Positions 1 through 7,828 of a DNA stretch of 13,260 nt are shown one piece after another. Within the stretch, counting starts at the first letter, position 1. Each line of letters opens with the position of its first letter. The DNA lies in contig JAOXYB010039251.1 of assembly GCA_028565635.1 (NCBI GenBank), forward strand, positions 1 through 13,260. The letters run 5' to 3'. The notes under the pieces were generated by a model. The model saw nothing but the letters and a program-made list of their open reading frames with translations. It searched no databases and was not told the origin of the DNA. Both the position numbers and the translations under genes were made by a program. This stretch comes from Phoronis ovalis. Taxonomy: Eukaryota; Phoronida; Phoronidae.

Positions 1-520
1 GTTTTTTCATTAAAAATCGACGAGAAAAGTGAGAATTTATTTTGTAAATTTATTCCAAAGAATATGGCCAAGCAGAACTCACAAAAAAAGAAAATATCAA
101 TATTCTTTGCAAGTTACAGTATGTTAACGGTTCTCGCCACGTTAAGTGAACTTGTATATATGTTATCCATAGCTTTATCCACACCTGATTTGTGAGGTAT
201 TCAAATATTCACCAAAATTAAATCAAGTTGTCCTTGTGATGCACCTGATCCATGTCTTAAGTTTCATCCTATAATTGTTTGAAATACTGTGCTAACAAAC
301 TAAAGAAAAAATGACTGTTGAAAATGGTTGTCACCACCACCTGGTGGCAGAGGTAAAAAATGATTGCCTGTTTCAGTATCATGTGGTCTTGCTGGACATT
401 AGAAACTAGACAATTTGGTTCAGTTTATTAGAATATCAGTTTGAATTGTGCGTAAGAAATCGTATGTTGTGCAATTATCTATTTTGAATCTTAATTGATC
501 AAACACATGCTTTTTTCTAG
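1..520. other. Intronic sequence left of the first visible RIC8 exon
   Basis: AT-rich non-coding DNA. No stretch here matches the RIC8 segment expected before exon a, so this is read as the 3' part of an intron whose donor lies outside the window. It contains one CTCF-like motif at 338-350 and no other recognisable element. Confidence 0.7.
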
Positions 521-649
521 CCATAATGGTTGTATTGAAGGTATCATGCAAAGACTGAAGACATATAAGGATCCCGCCCTCATACACAACGTTAAGTATT
601 TCGATATGAGAATGCTGTTTTTAATTACTGCTTTATGTGCAGACATCAG
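521..649 (+). CDS. RIC8: RIC8 exon a (first visible)
   Basis: The acceptor is 'ttttttctag' ending at 520 and the donor is GTATGT at 650. The exon starts on the third base of a codon and ends with two bases of an Arg codon. It encodes [18 protein letters not shown] and then the conserved [17 protein letters not shown] helix of the armadillo core. Since its 5' end is an acceptor in mid-codon, at least one coding exon precedes it outside the window. Confidence 0.93.
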
Positions 650-3600
650 GTATGTTTCGTTTTTCTTCCACTTAGCTTGTATTGATTTTTTTTGTTTACG
701 AAAATTAGTTATAGTTACTGTAGAAATTATTTGCAACTGTGTCATGGTATGTTTTCATCCAACCTTTTTTTATGCAGTATCAGCTATAATTCCCAAAATG
801 AAATAAAAATGGGAGTAAAAAAGATTCTCCATCCCCTGAAAAACCTAAGATCAACCTATTAACATAGTGCCAAGTCACTCAGATACATTATTATGAATTA
901 AAAAATTGTTTGCATTACTGTGCATAATATACAGGAGTCATGTGTCGAATTCCTCTTAGGTTGGTATCCCTAGAAACACTTTCCTATGCTCCTGGTGGCG
1001 AGACAAAGTGAATGCAATCCATCACACAGTTCAAAGTAATTATGAATGAACTGCATTGTATTTGTGGTCTTTGCGTTCATTTCACCATGATAGAATTTAC
1101 TCCCTGATGTCAGTTCTTCTTTATCAGATTGTAACAGTATAGGAGCTAACTGTTATTATTTGAACTATGCTGTTTGAACTATCAGTATTTTGCATTAAGA
1201 GAATTAAGTGTGGTGATAAACCCCTGGTCAATATGAATTAATAGCTAGATTTTCTGCAAGAATCCCAATCTTTATAATTATAAATATATTTATGCAGCAG
1301 TATATACAGTGTTCTCCATAAAATAGTGTATACATGTTCCAGGGCCAATGATATTTTTTATGTAAACCCCAAACATGAATAGATAAAATGTTGATAAATA
1401 ATACAATGTTTATGTACTAAAGTCCATTGGTGCCCTGAACAAGTATGAATTTTTTGTGGAGAACACACACACATATATATATATATATATACAGTTTTTG
1501 CTGTACTTGGTATGATTATGTGCAGATGTTCTTTAATTTGATATCTTTGATAGTTACACAATTATTTTTTCACTCCCACATGACAATACAGTAGGTCATG
1601 TTCTGGCTAAAAGTACATACTAGTATTTAATGCAAAATAAATGTATCAATATTATGAGCATGTATTGTATATTATATTTTTAATGCTCAGAAATCTTTAA
1701 CTCTATTGAACCTCAGAAGTTTACAGTTTATTGCAATTGTTGTATAAAACAGGCACTGTTGTTTATTGTTTAGTCCAATGCTGTTTTGGTTAATATTTAT
1801 GAAATTCACGATTATTATCTTCCTGTGTTGTGTTTATGAATAATGCAAAAAAAAATTATCTTGTTTTCGTGTATCACACAGCAAGGCTTGAATTATAGAT
1901 CTAACTCTGATACTACTCTGTTCTGTAATTACAGATAACTGTATTTTCTCTATAATTTTCAGCAATTTTAGAAGAAATTTCTATCTGTTCTACTTAATAT
2001 GATATCATTTTGTTTTAAATAAGCATATACTACACCATATGACTGGTATCAATGTTCAGGGGTGTCAGACACTTTTTCAAAAGGGGGGTGCGTTTACCGA
2101 CTTGAGAAAATATCAGTCAAAAAAAAAAATCTCTACTCCTAAATTAAATTGACAAGCCAAAAAAAAAAAGGCCTCTGCGGTCAGTGGCATGTATCTCCCT
2201 GTCAATTCAAAAAGGGGCCCATCACTATTTCAAAGGGGGGTGCGTTTACTATTTCAAAAGGGGGGTGCGTTAACATTACGTTAATGGTCCTCCCATTTCA
2301 AAAGGGGGGTGCATTAACATTAAACGGGTTACTCTCATTTCAAAAGGGTGGTGCGTTCGCACCCAATGCACCCTCCCCATCTGACGGGCCTGTAGATATT
2401 AGTTAAGCACTTGCAGCTATTTTCAAGTTTCTTTTATATTTTCAGCTTGCCGTAACTTTCAAAAATTATTACAGAATAGAATTGGTACCTGAAATATGTT
2501 TATATATTATTTATAGATTGTTTTTATTAAAACTATAGCACTTTCATTTTTGCAAATTAGTATTTAAAACAGTCAGTTGCAAACCTGAAGGTATTTAAAA
2601 TGAGACAATAACTTTTTTATTCTGATCTGGATATTACATTTTAGACCAAAGCTAGTAACAGAACTCCATGGCCTAACTTACCTCCTAGAAGTACTTGATT
2701 TAACATTAAGAGAAGCAGAGGAAACGAATACTAGTCTAAGCGATGCTAATGTTGATTTGTGTTGTGAAATACTGAAAATACTTTTTAATATCACATTAAG
2801 TATAGACAGGATGAATTTGGATGAGGTATGGAAAATTTTGAGTTGTTATTGTTAAAATGTGTAGAAAGTGATTATTTATTACTACAACACCCCAAAACTA
2901 CAGAAGTGTTTAAGAAACTTCTGTCTTAATGTGATTGATCTTATTATAAGCTTCTGAAGATGTAGACTGACATCAGTCGTTAGAAACATTGATTGGAAGT
3001 TTTTTAATAAATGCATTATAGTACTAAAATACAAAAAATAGTTGCTAAAATAAACTGGTAAGCTCTGCCTGCAAAAGCTGTTTATAATGCTTAAAGTTGA
3101 ATACAGTATCATATGTTTATGCTTTATATATGTTTCTGTGTAAAGCTAGGAGTGCCATATATTTTTCTCCTTGAAATTCAAAGCTAAGACTGCCAGATTA
3201 TTTAGCCTTTTACATTAAATTTTTAGACAAATCTTTTAAATGACTTTTTAGGAAAATTATTTTTTAGAATTTTTTTTTTCGCGTTATCTTAAATTACAGA
3301 GCCGACTAACATTAGTCTACTGAAGATGAAGCATTAAGTGTACTTTTACATGACATATATTTATTTTATATTCAGGAACAAGAGGCACACTTCATGAGAA
3401 TGGTCAGTGTTTTAAGGGAGCTATTACTGTGTAAGACAGCTACAAAAGAGAAAAGAGAAGAGCTTCACAGGTATCTATATGCTGCATTAATGTATTTCTG
3501 TAGAGTATAGAAATGCATGTCCATCTAGTCTTGCAGATATGGCAACACTATGTCCACTCATTTGACTCTTCACCTACGGGATAAAAATTGTTTTTAGGGA

Positions 3601-6236
3601 AACTGAATGTTTGTTAGTGAAATTTTGTTCTGGTGGATTGTGACTATATTCTTTCTAAGCGATGTTGATATAAAGTGCATTCAAAGCCATAATGTAAATA
3701 TTATTATTAATACTGGTACTTCAACTTATACTTTTTTTAGTAAATGCATTTGTATATCTGAAACCAAACCATAAAGGGATAATTGTGATTTATCTATTGC
3801 ATATTTTTGTATTCAATATTCTTTTGTCATACATAGTTAAATGTAGTCAGCTCTGACTAAAAAATTTAGGTTTACTTAAAAGCTTTTGGGCATCAGTGCT
3901 GGCGACCTCTAGTGGAGGCATGAAACTGTTGTTTTTTCATAACCTTTTTTGCAGTCACACTGTTGACTTACTGGTTAACATGCCTCCTATCTGTTATGAA
4001 GAACTTTTAACTCCAATGAATGAAGGTGCTGCAGCAGAGTCTGTCAGAGATGTTGAATATGATGGCAAGAACATTGAAGCTGTCAATGTATTACTTATGT
4101 TTCTTAGTCGGAGAACTGACAGGGTGAGTGGAGTAACCATCCAGCTGCACCGAACAATGATACATGTAAAGTGCTGGACTTTCTTTTGAAGAATTTCATT
4201 GTTGTAATTTGAATTTTCTAGATATATATATGCATGTTATTATAAATATCAGAATTGTCCTGATTTGAGATTTCTAACATTTAATCCTCAGTCATCTCTA
4301 TCCACCTCTTTCTCAGAAAATGTTTTGGAATCACCACCAGAGTGTGTGAGTATGTGCTAAACACTGCTCTGTTGGTGTGCTATATTGCTTAGCTTGAAGT
4401 TATAATTCTTTGTTTATACACCTTGTATAGCTTTAAGTATGATTTTTCAGCCTGTAAAAAGTTTAAAAGAAAGTTTAACGCCGATACTTCATGGATTATG
4501 TGAAATGTGTCGAGCAAACAGGGTCATTAGAAAATACTGTCGCAGAAAGGTAAAACAATAATGCTCATATTAAAAGTGTGATTGCTAAACTTTGGTGTTA
4601 ATTAGTGTTAAAAACTCATTAGAGTTTAATGCTGTTGAATGTCTTTATTCATGACACATTCATTTCTAACTGTAATAATTCCTAGATAATCTTCCATTTT
4701 ACCAGATACCTTATAAACACAAGAGATAAATCAGCTGGTCAAATATGCAAAAAGACAGTGTATGTACTCACTCTGTCAGCCTCTGTTACCTTGTTAATTG
4801 ACATCATTTCTTCATACAGGTGTTGCCTCCTCTGAGAGAAGATGTTAAGCGTTTGCCACATGAAGGAGATACCCTAAGAAATAGACTCTGTAAATTTCTC
4901 ACTTCTCCTATAACTGAAGTAAAAGACCTCACAGCTGACTTTCTCTTTGTTTTGTGTAAAGAAAAAGGTAAATATTCAATCAACGACTTACTTGCTTACT
5001 TATCTAAGGCACACAAGGTGCCGTGTATGGTAGTTACAAAGACAATATTGCTTCAACAGTTTGCAGTTTGCATAACAAATGCCTTGTGTGTATGCTTTAT
5101 AATTATGTGCTTCATGCCAGACTTATTCAAAGTGTTGTTTGTATATTTTAGTTGGCAGGTTTGTGAAGTATACTGGCTATGGCAATGCAGCTGGTCTGCT
5201 AGCACAGCGTGGACTGATGTGTGGAGGACGAGGTCCAGGAGATTACTCGAGTGACTCTGAAGACTCGGATACTGAGGAATATGTACAGTTAAAAGATGGG
5301 TAGGACATTTATTGATTCAATGTGAAAAGTCAGAAATATAATGAACTGCAAACAAGTTTTTTGACATGCTTAACTTTACCGTACTGGAATAATGTATCTG
5401 TTGTTTATCTTGGAATGTGTAATATGCTACTGTTTAACAGCTTAAATTCTTTTTCTAACAACATTTATAATGGCTGGTTTAAAATGCAGAAAAATTCTAC
5501 CTTGTTGTTTTTGCATTTTTTTTGTGCATCAATCAGCATTGTAGTAATTGTAGTAATTATAAAGTACCATCTATAGTGATTTGCATTTCTGTGACATTGG
5601 TGTCTTTTATGGGAAGCAACAGAAAACTAACAGATTTTTGAAAAGGTATAGGCATGTCACATAACTATTAACAGTCTTGTCTGACATGTACAATTATCTC
5701 CCTTGATAGAATTAATCCAGTGACTGGCAGATGGGAAGAGGCAAAGGCTGACCCCATGGCAGGAATGAGTGATGAACAGAAGGAATATGAGGCTATGAAG
5801 TTAGTGAGCATGATGGATAAGTTGACAAGGTTAGACCTACTTCAATAATTATTTCAATATGCTCTGGAGTTGAAAATAGTGAATTTCAAAATATTTGTTT
5901 AATATGCACAAAGGTTAAATCTGTCCTGAAAAAATGGAGAAAGCAGTTTAAGGGCTACAAAATATGACTTCAAAATTCCTTAAAGTAGTCAAACAGGTAA
6001 ACTTTATCAGTTCATTCTCTCTCAATTTATTTATTATGAAGGTAAACTCTCTAATTACCACTAGGTAAAATGTCATAGTATTTTTATCTCTCTCTTTCAG
6101 AGAAGGTATGATTCAGCCTACGTTTGTTGGAGCTGATGGTCGTCCTCATACTATGGAACATGTGTTACAATTACAGGAGCAAATGCAAGGAAATGATGGT
6201 GCTGGAAATGATGATCAACTCAGTGATGTAGACTAA
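521..6236 (+). CDS. RIC8: RIC8 (synembryn) G-alpha chaperone/GEF, 3' part of a multi-exon gene
   Basis: Coding segments are 521-649, 2645-2825, 3376-3470, 3955-4123, (4292-4345), 4451-4549, 4820-4967, 5152-5299, 5710-5829 and 6101-6236. All introns are GT-AG and all phases join. The joined product has family hallmarks in the right order: [99 protein letters not shown] and [17 protein letters not shown]8 proteins are cytosolic armadillo/HEAT-like folds that bind nascent or GDP-bound G-alpha subunits, help them fold and promote nucleotide release. About 425 residues are visible, while family members are roughly 530-560, so about 110-130 N-terminal residues lie off the left edge. Vertebrates have RIC8A and RIC8B; invertebrates usually have one gene, so no paralogue letter is assigned. 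Family assignment is secure; exact exon ends come from splice consensus and phase only. Confidence 0.95.
1463..1492. repeat. Compound microsatellite (AC)5(AT)9
   Basis: An uninterrupted AC run of five units (1463-1472) passes straight into an AT run of nine units (1473-1490), inside a RIC8 intron. Probably length-polymorphic. Confidence 0.95.
2062..2400. repeat. G-rich interspersed repeat with five 'TTTCAAAAGGGGGGTGCGTT' units
   Basis: Near-identical units start near 2073, 2227, 2250, 2294 and 2337. Each has the form (A/T)TTTCAAA(A)GGG(T)GGTGC(G/A)TT. The 2227 and 2250 units are back to back; the others are spaced by unrelated sequence, two A-runs (about 2118-2129 and 2160-2169) and a truncated unit near 2204. 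The left edge is the palindrome GTGTCAGACAC (2062-2072). The right part reads 'gcacccaatgcaccctcccc'. It is unlike the surrounding AT-rich intron and looks like the decayed end of a mobile element or satellite-like repeat. No transposase or reverse transcriptase is visible. Confidence 0.75.
2645..2825 (+). CDS. RIC8: RIC8 exon b
   Basis: The acceptor is 'tacattttag' and the donor is GTATGG. The first base completes Arg across the junction, and 60 full codons follow, ending in phase 0. It encodes [20 protein letters not shown] and, later, [17 protein letters not shown], which matches the conserved 'EILKVLFNIT' helix of RIC8 proteins. The 26 or so residues between them are acidic and polar, like the variable loop of the family. 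Confidence 0.94.
2826..3375 (+). other. RIC8 intron with retroelement debris
   Basis: A 550-bp GT-AG intron. It contains a hammerhead-like block (2954-2987), followed by 'gttttttaataaatgcatta', and a related hairpin with CTGAAGATG (3303-3332). The rest is AT-rich with nothing recognisable. Confidence 0.7.
2954..2987 (+). ncRNA. Degenerate hammerhead-ribozyme-like motif (Penelope-type element remnant?)
   Basis: CTGAAGA (2954-2960) matches the hammerhead core CUGANGA. It is followed by a hairpin with a GACTG/CAGTC stem (2965-2969 with 2974-2978) and then GAAAC (2983-2987). The downstream 'ttttttaataaatgc' resembles sequence that often follows such motifs in Penelope-like retroelements. The base of stem II is mismatched and stems I and III are not clearly paired, so it is probably an inactive relic. 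Confidence 0.35.
3376..3470 (+). CDS. RIC8: RIC8 exon c
   Basis: The acceptor is 'tatattcag' and the donor is GTATCT. It holds 31 codons plus two bases of a Ser codon completed at 3955. It encodes [20 protein letters not shown], an amphipathic helical stretch of the alpha-solenoid, then a lysine/glutamate-rich linker ([10 protein letters not shown]). Confidence 0.92.
3471..3954 (+). other. RIC8 intron (484 bp)
   Basis: GT-AG intron between exons c and d. AT-rich, with a CTCF-like motif at 3902-3919 only 36 bases before exon d. I see nothing else in it. Confidence 0.8.
3955..4123 (+). CDS. RIC8: RIC8 exon d
   Basis: The acceptor is 'ccttttttgcag' and the donor is a full-consensus GTGAGT. It encodes [20 protein letters not shown], an acidic loop, then [18 protein letters not shown]. 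These match the family's SHTVNLL...NLP..C...LL and '..ALLIFLEKRL' segments. It ends in phase 0, so the optional small exon at 4292-4345 can be included or skipped without a frameshift. Confidence 0.94.
4292..4345 (+). CDS. RIC8: RIC8 54-bp small exon, possibly alternative
   Basis: The acceptor is 'tttaatcctcag' and the donor is a full-consensus GTGAGTATG. It is exactly 18 codons in phase 0/0: [18 protein letters not shown]. It sits between helices that are nearly contiguous in vertebrate RIC8, so it adds a Ser/Pro-rich loop. The flanking introns are only 168 and 105 bp. A second AG at 4315-4316 has a better pyrimidine tract but would give 29 bp and an immediate stop. Existence rests on splice signals and frame, not homology, so it may be constitutive, alternative or spurious. 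Confidence 0.6.
4451..4549 (+). CDS. RIC8: RIC8 exon e
   Basis: The acceptor is 'gatttttcag' and the donor is GTAAAA. It is 33 codons in phase 0/0. It encodes [20 protein letters not shown] and then [10 protein letters not shown], the counterpart of the vertebrate 'LKESVAPVLSVLTECAR...RKFLKAQ' helix pair. It leads directly into VLPPLRED in the next exon. Confidence 0.94.
4820..4967 (+). CDS. RIC8: RIC8 exon f
   Basis: The acceptor is 'ttcatacag' and the donor is GTAAAT. It starts in phase 0 and ends with one base of a Val codon. It encodes [36 protein letters not shown] and [11 protein letters not shown], among the most conserved stretches of the family. The open frame continues past 4967 into the intron, but that extension has no family similarity. 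Confidence 0.96.
5152..5299 (+). CDS. RIC8: RIC8 exon g with acidic Ser/Thr cluster
   Basis: The acceptor is 'tatattttag' and the donor is the weak GTAGGA. It encodes [29 protein letters not shown], then the acidic run [14 protein letters not shown]. In rat RIC8A the equivalent acidic Ser/Thr segment carries CK2 phosphorylation sites that increase activity, and serines and threonines followed by acids are kept here. It ends with two bases of a Gly codon finished at 5710. A second AG seven bases downstream (5157-5158) would give an early stop. Confidence 0.95.
5300..5709 (+). other. RIC8 intron (410 bp)
   Basis: Intron between exons g and h with a weak GTAGGA donor. AT-rich. The open frame at 5322-5576 has no similarity or splice support and is treated as chance. 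Confidence 0.8.
5710..5829 (+). CDS. RIC8: RIC8 exon h
   Basis: The acceptor is 'tcccttgatag' and the donor is the poor-consensus GTTAGA. The first base completes Gly; 39 codons and two bases of Arg follow. It encodes [20 protein letters not shown] and [19 protein letters not shown], the conserved C-terminal segment that in vertebrate RIC8A helps engage the G-alpha subunit. Confidence 0.95.
6101..6236 (+). CDS. RIC8: RIC8 terminal coding exon
   Basis: The acceptor is a strong 'tctctctttcag'. The first base completes Arg; 44 codons and TAA follow. It encodes [20 protein letters not shown] and ends in the acidic tail [10 protein letters not shown]. This matches the 'RNRVIQPMGMSPRG...' tail of the family in position and in its acidic end. 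Confidence 0.95.
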
Positions 6237-6475
6237 AAATATCTTTTCATGTTACACAATTTTATTGTAAAAGTTGTGCAATATACCAATGTAATTGGTT
6301 TACTGGTTGGAATGTTTTATACAACAGCATAGATCATGAACAGTACTAATGTTAATGCAGTCTTTTAGTGCAGATTTTTATTTATAACAAAGGAATATTG
6401 AAAATCATCACTACAATAGGAAATGGAATATTTTCTAATGGTGTGAATGAATAAAGAAGCTTGTGCTAAAAGGAC
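6237..6475 (+). other. RIC8 3' UTR (approximate end)
   Basis: AT-rich sequence follows the RIC8 stop codon. The only canonical polyadenylation hexamer close by is AATAAA at 6450-6455, so cleavage is expected about 10-30 bases later. The exact end is inferred. Confidence 0.6.
6450..6455 (+). promoter_or_regulatory. Polyadenylation signal AATAAA of RIC8
   Basis: A canonical AATAAA lies 214 bases after the RIC8 stop, in the sense orientation. Transcript data would confirm its use. Confidence 0.6.
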
Positions 6476-6479
6476 CATA

Positions 6480-7828
6480 AAACGCAGCGTTATGTTACTC
6501 ACAAACAGTATAGCAAAACAGATGGAGAAAGGGGTGTGGGTATTGACATGATGAAGTCATATAGTTATTTAACACCAGTTCAGTTATCTCTTAAGCATCC
6601 TTATCTACTGTAGCAAAAAAAAATGTGTTTCTTCAAAGATGATGTTTAACCCTTGTTGTATGCTCGCCCGTTTTAAAAGTAGGTTCATATCCTATTTTTT
6701 ATGTATAAGTAGCTTTTATTGCAGGTGGCGCTTTGATACATGGTATTATCATGCATGAAGTACCTTAAAGTAAATTTTAATCATTTACTGAAATATTAGT
6801 GATTAATAAGTTAGTTTGATTATAAAACTGAACAGATCCAGGATTTATGACAAATACCCTTGTCTTTATGTTCTTAGTCTGCTACTTCCTTGTGTGTCAA
6901 TCATGGTTGATCGATGACCACTAGACCAGTGTCTAGTAAAAATTAAAATTCATTTTATACTTTTGAATATAAATAATTCTTTCTAGTCATGATTTTTTTC
7001 TTACATTCTAAGAGGTCTTGTATGAATGCGCCAGAAGCTAAAATTTTCATGTTTTTGCAGGAATTGAAACAAATGTACTTGTAGGATTTTTGGATTGAGA
7101 AATAACAGTTAGTTAAATTTAAGAATATGTCAAACATAACTGTTGTTTTTGAACTATGTATTTGTATTTTTGTAGTTTGTGAAATTGAAATTATTCAAAT
7201 GTATGGTTCAGATTAAAAAATACCAATGGCTCCAGATACCTGGCTTATGTTTTATTTTAAAAATATCACTATTGTTGATACTTTAATAATATAAAGATTT
7301 ATAGAAAATGTGAGCAAATGAGATATTAAGACTAGATAGCCATTTAGCAAAGGCAGTGTTGCTAGTATTTTTGACCTCAAAATGACCCCTTGACAACCTC
7401 TAAATGCCTAAAAAGCTGCTTCTGAGAGTCTCAAGGTAAGTTTTGACCTCAAGGTCAACTCTCCGAACTCTGAGACTGTCATATGTCAAGTTAAGCCTGT
7501 GGGACTAATTGTTACAAATTACAGCATGTTTCCTTCATAAAAAAGATTCCAAAAAATAAATTTCATTTTTTAATACCATAATATCAAAGGTCATCAAAAT
7601 GATCTCTTTGTAATCTGATACCATATTTTGTACAAAGCCAATAGGCTTGCTCCCTGTTACGAGTAACTCTAATAACAGCCTTTAAAAGTTTTGGGAAGAT
7701 ACTCGGACACAATACTGCGGCAAAGTATTCTAAACAGTAAACTGTCCCATTTTGATGTTGCATCTTATTGAACGTCTTTATCGGAATATATTACTGCTGA
7801 TACAATTGCTAACACACCATGATAAATC
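6480..7828. other. Intergenic region between convergent genes
   Basis: About 1.35 kb between the RIC8 3' end and the stop codon of the minus-strand gene. It holds the minus-strand gene's 3' UTR, a CTCF-like motif (6722-6732) and a TGACCT/AGGTCA inverted pair (7444-7457). No coding exon is supported. Confidence 0.7.
7569..7574 (-). promoter_or_regulatory. Candidate polyadenylation signal ATTAAA for the minus-strand gene
   Basis: Reads ATTAAA on the minus strand about 255 bases past the stop codon. A canonical AATAAA on that strand lies further away at 7251-7256. Which is used cannot be told from sequence. Confidence 0.3.

Larger units (their letters stand above)
650..2644 (+). other. Large RIC8 intron (1,995 bp)
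   Basis: GT-AG intron between exons a and b. It holds a second CTCF-like motif (989-1000), an AC/AT microsatellite (1463-1492) and a G-rich repeat cluster (about 2062-2400). Short open frames here lack coding character. Confidence 0.85.

Noticed and set aside
441-460. Possible 20-bp microexon before RIC8 exon a, with a GTAAGA donor in a compatible phase
   Set aside because: The short residues do not match the RIC8 segment expected there, and the acceptor has a poor pyrimidine tract.
2149-2406. 85-codon open frame on the + strand
   Set aside because: It is made of the G-rich repeat units, and its repeated FQKGGA motif is the translation of the repeat. It lies inside a RIC8 intron.
4968-5254. 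Open frame continuing from RIC8 exon f into the intron
   Set aside because: RIC8 similarity stops at the donor and resumes in another frame at 5152; the intervening residues are hydrophobic and unlike the family.
7555-7560. AATAAA on the + strand
   Set aside because: It is more than 1.3 kb past the RIC8 stop, and 6450-6455 is a better candidate. It is on the wrong strand for the other gene.
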